Origin: Lachnospiraceae bacterium
Lineage (GTDB): Bacteria; Bacillota; Clostridia; Lachnospirales; Lachnospiraceae
Length of the DNA stretch: 64,000 nucleotides
Direction: 5' to 3'
Assembly: GCA_910574805.1 (NCBI GenBank)
Contig: CAJTCV010000007.1
Location: 62,001-126,000 of the forward strand
Shown: one piece after another, positions 17,475 through 25,705 of the stretch
How positions within the stretch are numbered: position 1 is the first letter of the stretch
How the letters are laid out: every line of letters starts with the position of its first letter
Notes under the pieces: generated by a model
Database searches by the model: none
Seen by the model: only the letters and a program-made list of their open reading frames with translations
Told to the model about the DNA's origin: nothing
Made by a program: the position numbers and the translations under genes

Positions 17475-18384
17475 AATCATTACAGTAAATGATCATTCAC
17501 CCGATCAGGTGCTGGGTACGCTGAAGGAAGCGGCCAACAGCCGTCCTTTTCTGAAAGTCATTGATCTGGCAAAAAATTTCGGACAGCATGCGGCAATGAT
17601 GGCCGGGCTGTCCTGTGCATCCGGGGACAGGATGGTTTTTCTGGATGATGATTTCCAATGCCCGGTGGATCGTCTGTGGGATCTTCTGGAGCCTCTGGAT
17701 CAGGGGTATGACGTCTCTCTGGCACAGTACCAGTTTGAAGAGCGTAAAGAGTCCTTTTTTCGGGTACTTGGAAGCCGTCTGAATGACAGGATGATGTGCC
17801 TTCTGCTGGACAAGCCAAAGGATCTGCGGATGACGAATTTTATCGCCATCAAAGCTTTTATCGCCCGGGAGCTGCTCCGCTATAAAAATCCATATCCTTA
17901 TATAGATGGTCTTCTGCTGCGTTCCACGCAGAAGATCGCCAATGTGCCCATGCAGGATCGGGAACGCCTGAGCGGGAGCTCGGGTTATACTCTGCGGAAG
18001 CTGATTTCTCTTATATCCAATGGTTTTACGGCATTTTCCATTACGCCGCTTCGGATTGCAACATTTGTGGGGATTGTAAGTTCTCTGGGCGGTTTTGCCA
18101 TGGGTGCCTGTATTATCATCAGAAAGCTTCTGGATCCCCTGGCCATTGATGCAGGGTACAGTTCTCTGATGGCGGTTATTCTGTTTATCGGCGGGATGAT
18201 CATGATTATGCTGGGGATCTGCGGGGAGTATATCGGTCGGATCTATATCAGTATCAACAACAGTCCGCAGTATGTCATACGAGGCGTGTATAACATGGAG
18301 CCGGCGGACGCCGAAGATTTTTCCGGGCGGTGTTCTGCATCTGATGCGGATGCGAAAAGCGGCGAAAAGATGAAAAAAGGCTGA
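17368..18384 (+). CDS. family 2 glycosyltransferase, GtrB/ArnC-like polyprenyl-phosphate sugar synthase
   Basis: 338 residues. N-terminal GT-A domain with LSFIIPCYRSE, the metal-binding FLDDDFQCP and a following catalytic region, then two membrane helices (about 228-252 and 263-287), the GtrB/ArnC architecture that makes undecaprenyl-phosphate sugar. Start ATG 17368 follows GGAGG (17351-17355) about 12 bases upstream. It probably supplies the lipid donor for the GT-C protein at 14694. The C-terminal 40 residues are a charged tail ending in a Lys-rich run. A short direct repeat of TGAAAAAAGG at the 3' end may be slippage-prone. Confidence 0.9.
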   Translation: MKLSFIIPCYRSEHTILQVIEEIESKMKERPEYVFEIITVNDHSPDQVLGTLKEAANSRPFLKVIDLAKNFGQHAAMMAGLSCASGDRMVFLDDDFQCPVDRLWDLLEPLDQGYDVSLAQYQFEERKESFFRVLGSRLNDRMMCLLLDKPKDLRMTNFIAIKAFIARELLRYKNPYPYIDGLLLRSTQKIANVPMQDRERLSGSSGYTLRKLISLISNGFTAFSITPLRIATFVGIVSSLGGFAMGACIIIRKLLDPLAIDAGYSSLMAVILFIGGMIMIMLGICGEYIGRIYISINNSPQYVIRGVYNMEPADAEDFSGRCSASDADAKSGEKMKKG

Positions 18385-18402
18385 AAAAGATGAAAAAAGG
18401 TG

Positions 18403-18434
18403 TTGACACCCCGGGAAGGCTGTGATATTATAAT
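18403..18434 (+). promoter_or_regulatory. promoter of tRNA-Thr
   Basis: TTGACA (18403-18408) with TATTAT 17 bases downstream (18426-18431), overlapping a TATAAT at 18429-18434 (20-base spacing). Confidence 0.7.
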
Positions 18435-18461
18435 CGAGTCGCGGGAAAGCGCGCAGGATAA

Positions 18462-18534
18462 GCTGCTGTGGCTCAGTCGGTAGAGCGTCGCATTGGTAGT
18501 GCGGAGGTCACGGGTCCGATTCCCGTCAGCAGCT
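18462..18534 (+). tRNA. tRNA-Thr (GGT)
   Basis: 73-base cloverleaf: acceptor GCTGCTG (18462-18468) pairs with CAGCAGC (18527-18533), D arm GCTC...GAGC, anticodon stem TCGCA/TGCGG with loop TTGGTAG giving anticodon GGT (18495-18497), T arm ACGGGTCCGATTCCCGT, discriminator T, no encoded CCA. The anticodon GGT reads ACC/ACT, matching the ACC specifier of the thrS T-box. Confidence 0.95.
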
Positions 18535-18536
18535 TG

Positions 18537-18573
18537 AAAGAGCGGAAATTCAACAGAATTTCCGCTCTTTTTT
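18537..18573 (+). terminator. Rho-independent terminator after tRNA-Thr
   Basis: A perfect 15-bp stem: AAAGAGCGGAAATTC (18537-18551) pairs with GAATTTCCGCTCTTT (18556-18570), followed by a T run. The loop is AACA. Confidence 0.92.
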
Positions 18574-18600
18574 AACAGGAGCAGAAGAGGACAAAGTCAG

Positions 18601-20040
18601 ATGAAAACATGGATCAATAAAGGAATCGAGTCGTTGCGGCATATGTCCGTTCAGGTGAAAGCTTCTATGGCGTTTATGGTGGTCAATTTTATGCAGAAAG
18701 GGATTGCCTTTCTTACGACGCCTGTTTTTACCCGTCTGCTGTCTACGGAAGAATATGGGAAGATCACGGTATATTCTTCGTGGCTGGAGATCATCGGGAT
18801 CTTTGCCATGTTCGGGTTGACGTCCAACGTGTATTATAACGGAATTCTGGATTACAAAAAGGATCAGGATAATTTTACATTTTCCATGCTGACGCTGTCC
18901 AATGTGATCACCCTGACGGTCATGCTGGCGGTATGGACTGTAAACCGGTATGTTCTTCATTTTCTGGATATTTCGCCGGTTTTGTTTTTCTTTATGTTTC
19001 TGAGCTTTTTTATCGAACCGGCATTTGAATTCTGGCAGGCAGGACAGAGGTTCTCCTATAAATACAGACTGGTATGTCTCTTTATGGTGCTGGTGATGAT
19101 CGGCTCTCCGGTCTTCAGTCTGATGGGGATCCGGCTCTGTCCTTCCATGAAGGTGGAAGCCAGGATCATAGGTGCACAACTGGTCACGGCCCTGCTGAGC
19201 ACAGGATGTTATATTGGTTTTATCTGCCATGCAGGGGGCAGGCCCAAAATGAGGTACTGGAGATATGCCGTCAAATATAACCTCGCGCTGATTCCGTTTT
19301 TTTTATCCAATTATATTTTAAATGGAAGCGACCGGCTGATGATATCCTGGTACTGCGGAGATGATAAAGCCGGGATCTACGGGATCGGGCACACCATGGC
19401 GTCAGTGGTTAATATCATATGGAGCTCTGTCAATGCGACGCTCCTGCCCACGATCTACCTGAAATGTGACGAAGACAGGAGAGAAGAGCTTTCCGGGATT
19501 GTGGTCCCGGTTATTACAGGGTTTGCTGCCGTCTGTATCATGATCATGCTGCTGTCGCCGGAGATCATCCGGTGCCTGGCTCCATCAAGTTATGGGGAAG
19601 GGATGTATGTGATACCGGTGGTAGTGGGCGGTACGTTTATCATGTCTTTATATACGGTATTTTCCAATAATCTTCTGTATGAAAAAAGCTCCAGGACAGT
19701 AGGAGCGGCGGGGATTGCGGCGGCGGTTCTCAATCTGGTGTTGAATATGATCTTTATCCCGAAATCTGGTTATCTTGCAGCCGGTTATACGACGCTCTGC
19801 GCATATATTCTGCCTGTGGTCTGGGGGTCTGTTGCATTAAAAAGGCTGACCGGATATTTCGTGTATGATATCAGACAGATCGGGACAGTCAGCGTGGCGG
19901 TTATTTTTTCATCGCTTTTTGTATCCCGGCTGTATGATCATCTGCTTCTCCGGCTGGGCATACTGCTTGGCATGCTGATTGTGCTGTGGATCAGGAGAAA
20001 ATGGCTGTTTGGAGATATCGCCGGAAAGATATTTCGTTAA
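18601..20040 (+). CDS. polysaccharide flippase (Wzx/MATE-like, oligosaccharide flippase family)
   Basis: 479 residues with about 12-14 membrane helices. The N-terminal VNFMQKGIAFLTTPVFTRLLSTEEYG is the standard start of the polysaccharide-biosynthesis flippase family, which moves lipid-linked glycan units across the membrane. It belongs functionally with the glycan genes upstream, but tRNA-Thr with its terminator sits between, so it probably has its own transcript. No distinct promoter was seen in the short 18574-18600 gap. A glycan polymerase (Wzy) was not identified in the window. Confidence 0.9.
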   Translation: MKTWINKGIESLRHMSVQVKASMAFMVVNFMQKGIAFLTTPVFTRLLSTEEYGKITVYSSWLEIIGIFAMFGLTSNVYYNGILDYKKDQDNFTFSMLTLSNVITLTVMLAVWTVNRYVLHFLDISPVLFFFMFLSFFIEPAFEFWQAGQRFSYKYRLVCLFMVLVMIGSPVFSLMGIRLCPSMKVEARIIGAQLVTALLSTGCYIGFICHAGGRPKMRYWRYAVKYNLALIPFFLSNYILNGSDRLMISWYCGDDKAGIYGIGHTMASVVNIIWSSVNATLLPTIYLKCDEDRREELSGIVVPVITGFAAVCIMIMLLSPEIIRCLAPSSYGEGMYVIPVVVGGTFIMSLYTVFSNNLLYEKSSRTVGAAGIAAAVLNLVLNMIFIPKSGYLAAGYTTLCAYILPVVWGSVALKRLTGYFVYDIRQIGTVSVAVIFSSLFVSRLYDHLLLRLGILLGMLIVLWIRRKWLFGDIAGKIFR

Positions 20041-20076
20041 AAAAGAAAAAGAAACTGATAAATTGTGCGGTCTGTC

Positions 20077-20106
20077 TTGCAAACGGTCATGGCAGTATGC
20101 TATGAT
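20077..20106 (+). promoter_or_regulatory. promoter of glnS
   Basis: TTGCAA (20077-20082), 18-base spacer, TATGAT (20101-20106), about 43 bases upstream of the ATG at 20149. Confidence 0.6.
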
Positions 20107-20148
20107 AAAAACGTTTTAACTGATCGGAGGAATGAGGAGGAATCTGTT

Positions 20149-21810
20149 ATGGAAAATGAAACAGTATCAAAAAATTTTATTGAGATAGAGATCGACAGGG
20201 ACCTGGCGGAAGGGGTCTATGACACGGTCCACACCCGTTTCCCGCCGGAGCCCAACGGTTATCTGCATATCGGACATGCCAAGTCCATCCTGCTGAACTA
20301 CGGGCTGGCAAAGAAGTATAATGGAAAGTTCAATATGCGGTTTGATGATACGAATCCGACGAAAGAACGGACGGAATTTGTGGATGCGATCAAGCGTGAC
20401 ATTCAGTGGCTGGGGGCGGACTGGGAGGACCGGCTGTTCTTTGCATCGGATTATTTCCAGCAGATGTATGATGCAGCGGTGAAGCTGATCAAAAAGGGAA
20501 AGGCCTATGTCTGTGATCTGACTGCGGAGGAGATCCGGGAATACCGCGGTACGCTGAAGGAACCAGGAAAAAACAGTCCGTACAGGGACCGTACAGTGGA
20601 TGAGAATCTGAAACTGTTCGAGGATATGAAGAACGGCGTCTACAAAGATGGAGAGAAGGTGCTCCGTGCGAAGATCGATATGGCGTCTCCCAATATGAAT
20701 ATGCGTGATCCGGTGATCTACCGTGTGGCGCATATGAGCCATCACAATACAGGGGACGCCTGGTGTATCTACCCCATGTATGATTTTGCTCATCCCATTG
20801 AGGATGCCATCGAGGGAATCACACACTCCATCTGTACACTGGAATTCGAGGATCACCGTCCGCTCTATGAATGGGTGGTGAGGGAGCTGGAATATCCGCA
20901 TCCGCCCAGGCAGATTGAGTTTGCCAAGCTGTATCTGACCAATGTGGTGACCGGCAAGCGTTATATCAAGAAGCTGGTGGAGGACGGCATTGTGGACGGC
21001 TGGGATGATCCCCGCCTGGTGTCCATCGCGGCTCTGCGCCGCAGGGGATTTACACCGGAATCGATCCAGATGTTCGTGGAGCTGTGCGGCGTGGCCAAGG
21101 GACAGAGCTCGGTGGATTACGCCATGCTGGAGTACTGCATCCGTGAGGATCTGAAGATGAAACGCCCCCGTATGATGGCAGTGCTGGATCCCATCAGGCT
21201 GGTCATTGACAATTATCCGGAGGGAGAGACAGAGTACCTGGACGCGGCGAACAATCTGGAAAATGAAGCGCTGGGGAGCCGGAAGATTCCGTTCTGCCGG
21301 GAGCTGTATATTGAAAGAGATGATTTTATGGAGGAACCGCCGAAGAAATATTTCCGTCTCTTCCCGGGCAATGAAGTCCGTCTGATGCATGCTTATTTTG
21401 TGAAATGTGAAAGTTTTGTCAAAGATGAAAATGGCAGAGTGGTGGAGGTACACTGTACCTACGATCCGGAGACAAAAGCAGGCAGTGGATTTACCGGCAG
21501 GAAGGTGAAGGGGACGATTCACTGGGTGCCGGCGCCTTACGCGGTGGATGCGAAGGTGCGTCTGTATGAGAATCTCATTGATGAGGAAAAAGGTGTCTAC
21601 AACGAAGACGGAAGTATGAATATTAACCCGGATTCCCTGGTGACAGCGGACGCGAAGCTGGAACCGGCGCTTGGAGAAGTAAAAGCTTACGACAGTTTCC
21701 AGTTCGTACGCAATGGCTTCTTCTGCGTGGATGCGAAGGATTCCCGGGAGGATGCACTGGTGTTCAACCGGATCGTATCGCTGAAGAGTTCCTTCAGGCT
21801 GCCCGGATAA
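20149..21810 (+). CDS. glnS: glutamine--tRNA ligase
   Basis: 553 residues from ATG 20149 behind [23 protein letters not shown] is the class I HIGH region and [11 protein letters not shown] the acceptor-stem segment; the catalytic core then carries GITHS and the C-terminal two-barrel anticodon-binding domains follow. The [14 protein letters not shown] sequence is characteristic of GlnRS over GluRS. A free-standing GlnRS fits Lachnospiraceae. It carries its own promoter and ends 24 bases before the MocR gene. Confidence 0.95.
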   Translation: MENETVSKNFIEIEIDRDLAEGVYDTVHTRFPPEPNGYLHIGHAKSILLNYGLAKKYNGKFNMRFDDTNPTKERTEFVDAIKRDIQWLGADWEDRLFFASDYFQQMYDAAVKLIKKGKAYVCDLTAEEIREYRGTLKEPGKNSPYRDRTVDENLKLFEDMKNGVYKDGEKVLRAKIDMASPNMNMRDPVIYRVAHMSHHNTGDAWCIYPMYDFAHPIEDAIEGITHSICTLEFEDHRPLYEWVVRELEYPHPPRQIEFAKLYLTNVVTGKRYIKKLVEDGIVDGWDDPRLVSIAALRRRGFTPESIQMFVELCGVAKGQSSVDYAMLEYCIREDLKMKRPRMMAVLDPIRLVIDNYPEGETEYLDAANNLENEALGSRKIPFCRELYIERDDFMEEPPKKYFRLFPGNEVRLMHAYFVKCESFVKDENGRVVEVHCTYDPETKAGSGFTGRKVKGTIHWVPAPYAVDAKVRLYENLIDEEKGVYNEDGSMNINPDSLVTADAKLEPALGEVKAYDSFQFVRNGFFCVDAKDSREDALVFNRIVSLKSSFRLPG

Positions 21811-21834
21811 CAGCGGGATATTCCGGACAGAAAG

Positions 21835-23250
21835 ATGTACGAAATGATACTGGAACTGAAAGAGGGCTCCGGACAGCATCTGTATGAGCAGATCTACCGG
21901 TACATGAAAAGTGAGATCCAGAGAGGAAATATCCGATGGGGGGAGAAGCTGCCTTCCACGCGGCTTCTGGCCGGACAGTTGGATGTGAGCAGGAGCACGG
22001 TACAGATGGCGTATGACCAGCTTCTGTCAGAAGGATATATGGAGTCGGTGCCCTGCAGAGGTTATTTTGTCTGCCATACAGAGGAGCTGTATCATCTGGA
22101 TGCGGAAGCAGCAGAAGAAGAAGTAAACGAGGAGCCGGAAAAGAGCTGCTGCAGGTATGATCTTGCGCCCAGCGGAACCGATCTGGAGCATGCACCGTAT
22201 GCCGTCTGGAGGAAGCTGAGCCGGGAAGTATTCTGCCAGGACCAGAGGGAGCTGTTCCGTCTGGGAGATCCGAAGGGGGAGTATGGCCTGCGTTCCGTGA
22301 TCTGCTCCTATCTGCATCAGGCCCGGGGGGTGAACGTGCAGCCGTCCCAGGTGGTCATCGGCGCAGGAAGTGATTATCTGCAGATGCTTCTGTCCCGGAT
22401 GCTGGGGACGGACCGGAGAATCGCCATGGAGAGTCCCACCTACCGGCATGCATATGAGATCTTTCAGAGGCTGGGCTATGACTGCTGCACAGTCTCCATG
22501 GACCGGTATGGGATGGATGTGGAGGAGCTGGGAGCGTCCGGCGCGGATATCGCTTATGTAATGCCGTCTCATCAGTATCCCTTGGGAACAGTCATGCCCG
22601 TCAGACGGCGTCAGGAGCTTCTGCAATGGGCGGCGGAGCGGGAAGGCAGATATATCATAGAGGACGACTATGACAGCGATTTCCGGTATGTCGGCAGACC
22701 AATTCCGTCTCTGCAGGGAAGTGACAGACACCAGAAGGTGATTTATATTGGGACCTTTTCCCGGTCCATTGCTCCGTCGATCCGGATTGGCTATCTGGTG
22801 CTGCCCGCGCCGCTTCTGGACCGGTATGAGCAGGTGGGGAGAAAGTTTTCGTGTACGGTTTCCAGGACAGATCAGCGGATCCTGCAGCTTTTTATGGAGC
22901 GGGGATATTTTGAACGGCATCTGAACAAGATGCGGGCCCTGTATAAGAGCAGGCATGATGTGCTGCTTGGCGAGGTCCGGAAGATCAAAGGGGTCAACCG
23001 GATCCTGGGGGAACGGTCCGGGGTGCATATTCTGCTGGAAATGGCGGAGCCGTGGACCGAACAGGAGCTGGTCCGGCTGGCGGCAGAGGCAGGAGTCCGG
23101 GTCTATCCCCTGTCAGAGTACTGTATTGACGACCGGGTGTATGAGCCTGCTGTCCTCCTTGGTTATGCAGCTGTAACGGAGGATGAGATCCGGCAGTCAG
23201 TCAGGATACTTTCAAAAGTATGGAACAGAAAAAAGGAGGATGCCGTGTGA
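21835..23250 (+). CDS. MocR-type regulator (GntR HTH fused to aminotransferase fold), catalytic Lys replaced by Arg
   Basis: 471 residues. N-terminal GntR winged helix (LYEQIYRYMKSEIQRG...LPSTRLLAGQLDVSRSTV, residues about 12-75), acidic linker (about 85-105), then a fold-type I aminotransferase domain. VMPSHQYPLG and IIEDDYDSDFRY are MocR core motifs. The segment IGTFSRSIAPSIRIGY aligns with GTFSKxLxPxxRxGY, where the Lys forms the PLP Schiff base; here codon 310 is CGG (22762-22764), Arg. It may bind PLP non-covalently, not bind it, or respond to another ligand. Its target is unknown; no target operator was seen. glnS ends 24 bases upstream. Confidence 0.88.
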   Translation: MYEMILELKEGSGQHLYEQIYRYMKSEIQRGNIRWGEKLPSTRLLAGQLDVSRSTVQMAYDQLLSEGYMESVPCRGYFVCHTEELYHLDAEAAEEEVNEEPEKSCCRYDLAPSGTDLEHAPYAVWRKLSREVFCQDQRELFRLGDPKGEYGLRSVICSYLHQARGVNVQPSQVVIGAGSDYLQMLLSRMLGTDRRIAMESPTYRHAYEIFQRLGYDCCTVSMDRYGMDVEELGASGADIAYVMPSHQYPLGTVMPVRRRQELLQWAAEREGRYIIEDDYDSDFRYVGRPIPSLQGSDRHQKVIYIGTFSRSIAPSIRIGYLVLPAPLLDRYEQVGRKFSCTVSRTDQRILQLFMERGYFERHLNKMRALYKSRHDVLLGEVRKIKGVNRILGERSGVHILLEMAEPWTEQELVRLAAEAGVRVYPLSEYCIDDRVYEPAVLLGYAAVTEDEIRQSVRILSKVWNRKKEDAV

Positions 23251-23264
23251 GACGGATCCTCCTT
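23227..23264 (-). terminator. terminator for the - strand small gene, shared with the mocR 3' end
   Basis: AAGGAGGAT (23233-23241) pairs with ATCCTCCTT (23256-23264), extended by CCGT/ACGG inside. Read on the - strand the stem is followed by a T run (complement of AAAAAA at 23229-23234). It overlaps the mocR stop region. Confidence 0.7.
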
Positions 23265-23278
23265 GCCTGATAAAAGCA

Positions 23279-23581
23279 TTATTCTTTTTCCGCGGAAGAA
23301 CGGTCGGTTTCGGCCTCTTCTTCGGATTTCGCAGGAGCGGTTTTGGCTTCCTCCTGCGCAGGTACTGTGAGATCCTCTTCTTCGAAGATTTCCTCCTCGC
23401 TGTCGAAGGCTGTTATGTCGTCTTCTTCCTCATCTTCCTCATCGTCAAACAGTTCTTCGTCGTCGAAGTCTTCTTCCAGTTCTTCCTCTTTCCTGAAAAA
23501 CTTCTGGTAAATCAGAAGGCCTCCGGCCACAGCCAGTGCAGCGGTGAACAAAGTGGTGAGGGTTTTGATTATTTTTTTCAT
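23279..23581 (-). CDS. small acidic single-pass membrane protein
   Basis: 100 residues from ATG at 23581 behind AGGAG; an upstream extension to 23656 lacks a site. N-terminal basic MKKIIKT is followed by one hydrophobic segment (TLFTAALAVAGGLLIYQKF, about 8-26) and then an almost entirely Asp/Glu tail (DDEELFDDEEDEEEDD and similar) to the C-terminus. The N-in anchored start suggests it sits in the membrane with a negatively charged tail in the cytoplasm. Convergent with the MocR gene. No family recognised; function unknown. Confidence 0.75.
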   Translation of the reverse strand: MKKIIKTLTTLFTAALAVAGGLLIYQKFFRKEEELEEDFDDEELFDDEEDEEEDDITAFDSEEEIFEEEDLTVPAQEEAKTAPAKSEEEAETDRSSAEKE

Positions 23582-23755
23582 TGAATGACTCCTTTCATGG
23601 GTTTGGCTTTTCTCTATTCTAATATAAAAGCAGAGCGTTGAAAAGCAGAAAATCATTAAAATTTAAGAAAATATCCATTGTGATTTCGGAAGTTTTCTAT
23701 TATATTGATAAGATGAGCACTGCTATAGTATGTACAGTAAAGGAAGAAAAAAACA

Positions 23756-24562
23756 ATGGTTCGACTGATCGTTACAGATATTGACGGGACGCTGGTCCCT
23801 GAGGGAGGAAGCCGGGTGAACCCGGAATATATGACCGTGATTCGGGAGCTGACGGATCTGGGCGTGCGGTTTGCGGCTGCCAGCGGCAGGCAGGCCAGCA
23901 GCATCGATGTGATCTTTCATGAATTACGCGACCGGATCTATTATCTGGGGGATAACGGCGCCTGTATCCAGAAGAACGGACAGATGGTCAGGGGGATGTA
24001 TATGGAGGAAGCAGACCTTCTGGCGCTTCTGAAGGAGTTGAGGGAGATGCCGGGGCAGCGCCTGCTGCTTTCCGTGGAGGAAGGGTATTATACAGATGAC
24101 AGGGACGAGGATTTTCACCGGCTGGTCTTTGAAGAATACAAGGGCATGGGAAAAGTGGTGGAGCATGTGGAGGACTATGCGGATGCGTGCATCAAACTGA
24201 GCCTGTACTGTGAAGAAGGCGCCAGAGGCATCTACGACCTGCTGTACGACCGCTGGAAGGACAGGTTCACGATCTATGTATCCGGTGCCAGGTGGGTGGA
24301 TATCAACGGCCTGGGCGTGACCAAGGGAGAAGCAGTCCGGTGGCTCCAGGAGAGATATGAGATCAAACCGGAAGAAACTGTAGTGTTCGGGGACAACTAC
24401 AATGACATCTCCATGATGCGCCGGGCGGTCAGGAGCTATGCATCGGAGCTGTCTCATCCGGATATCCGGCAGGCGGCAGGGAATGTAGTGGAGTCCTATG
24501 AAAAGGATGGTGTGCTGAAGGTGCTGAAGCAGATTCTGAAGGAGGTTCGGAATGAAAAATAA
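23756..24562 (+). CDS. HAD-superfamily hydrolase, Cof-type (IIB)
   Basis: 268 residues. LIVTDIDGTLV is motif I with the catalytic DxD, AAASGR motif II, and VFGDNYNDISMMRRA motif III/IV. The insert region (residues about 85-190) is the C2 cap of Cof-type phosphatases acting on sugar phosphates, nucleotides or PLP. The cap contains DDRDEDFHRLVFEE, unusually acidic. Overlaps the following lipoprotein gene by 11 bases, so the two are probably co-translated. Confidence 0.92.
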   Translation: MVRLIVTDIDGTLVPEGGSRVNPEYMTVIRELTDLGVRFAAASGRQASSIDVIFHELRDRIYYLGDNGACIQKNGQMVRGMYMEEADLLALLKELREMPGQRLLLSVEEGYYTDDRDEDFHRLVFEEYKGMGKVVEHVEDYADACIKLSLYCEEGARGIYDLLYDRWKDRFTIYVSGARWVDINGLGVTKGEAVRWLQERYEIKPEETVVFGDNYNDISMMRRAVRSYASELSHPDIRQAAGNVVESYEKDGVLKVLKQILKEVRNEK

Positions 24563-25535
24563 GAAAAGGTGTATGGCGGCAGGCCTGCTGCTTGCAGTCG
24601 GCCTGCTGCTTGCAGGATGTGAGAATACAAAGATCGTGCTGACCACGGGCCTGGCATCTGATGAGGTATTCCGGATCGGGAACGTGTCCTGCGGGCTTCC
24701 GGAGGCGCTGATCTATCTCATGAATCAGAAGGGCAGCTATGAGAAGGTGTACGGGATTGAGATGTGGGAGCATGCGCTGGGCGATATGACCATGGAGGAA
24801 TATCTGAAAAATCAGGTGCTCTCGGAGTTGGCACAGGTGAAGAGTATGGTGCTTCTGGCCGGGGAGCAGGAGATCACGCTGACAGAGGCGGAGGCGGCAC
24901 AGGCGGAAGCGGCAGCGGCGGAATATTTTTCTTCTCTTGGACAGGAGGAAGCAGCGGTTCTGAAGGTAGATCAGGAGTCTATCTCGAAGATGTACGCAGA
25001 TTACTGCCTCGCATTTAAAACATACCGCCAGATCACAGAGGATGTCAGCATCGAGGTCAGTGACGATGAGGCCAGGATCATCCAGCTCCAGCAGATGTTT
25101 CTGCCGGAGGAGCAGCAGGCCCGGGAGATCAGGGACCGGCTGGAGGCAGGAGAGGATTTTGCAGGGCTTGCAGCGAATTACTCGAAGGTTTCTCAGACCA
25201 CGGTCTCTGTGGCAAGGGGCGAGAAAGACGGCGAGTACGAGGCGGTTGCTTTTGACCTGGACAATGGGGAGATCAGTCAGGTGTTTCCGGGAGACGGCGG
25301 ATATTATATTCTGAAATGCCTGGATACGTATATGGAGGAAGAGTCAGAGGCAAACAAGCTCCAGGTGGCACAGAGACAGAAGACGGAGCGGTTCCAGAGG
25401 ATTTATGAAGAACTTGTGAAGGATACGCTGTCTGAATTTCAGGAAAAGCTGTGGGATGGGGTGGTCTTTACGGACTATGAGGGCGTGCAGACCAGTTCCT
25501 TTTTTGAAGTCTATCAGAAATATTTTGGCGAATAA
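24552..25535 (+). CDS. PrsA/SurA-like peptidyl-prolyl isomerase lipoprotein
   Basis: 327 residues. Signal peptide with lipobox LLLAGC (Cys23), so the protein should be anchored outside the cytoplasmic membrane. Central part with a helical, Glu/Ala-rich chaperone segment (residues 105-150) and a parvulin-like rotamase region (residues about 175-260: QAREIRDRLEAGEDFAGLAANYSK, then GYYILKC). Expected to help fold secreted proteins. The N-terminal chaperone lobe is short compared with PrsA of Bacillus. The active-site residues are not clear, so isomerase activity is uncertain. Confidence 0.75.
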   Translation: MKNKKRCMAAGLLLAVGLLLAGCENTKIVLTTGLASDEVFRIGNVSCGLPEALIYLMNQKGSYEKVYGIEMWEHALGDMTMEEYLKNQVLSELAQVKSMVLLAGEQEITLTEAEAAQAEAAAAEYFSSLGQEEAAVLKVDQESISKMYADYCLAFKTYRQITEDVSIEVSDDEARIIQLQQMFLPEEQQAREIRDRLEAGEDFAGLAANYSKVSQTTVSVARGEKDGEYEAVAFDLDNGEISQVFPGDGGYYILKCLDTYMEEESEANKLQVAQRQKTERFQRIYEELVKDTLSEFQEKLWDGVVFTDYEGVQTSSFFEVYQKYFGE

Positions 25536-25594
25536 AAGGGTATGTGCTGCGGCAATATATGATTTCGCCTGCTGATCCGGCATTTGTAGGGAGC

Positions 25595-25623
25595 ACGCGG
25601 AACGGACAAAACCGGTTCCGCGT
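25595..25623 (+). other. hairpin in the convergent gap
   Basis: ACGCGGAAC (25595-25603) pairs with GTTCCGCGT (25615-25623). No T tract follows on either strand. It lies in the 170-base gap between the lipoprotein and the convergent aminotransferase gene and may act as a bidirectional transcript end. Confidence 0.35.
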
Positions 25624-25705
25624 ATGCGCTCACAGGATACAGAGTGACAGGTCGGCAGGCAGGATCAAAACAGGCAGCGTGCGAGGTCTCCTGGAATGGG
25701 AAATG

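Noticed and set aside
20167-21879. Long - strand open frame (570 codons) opposite glnS
   Set aside because: Shadow of a clear GlnRS gene.
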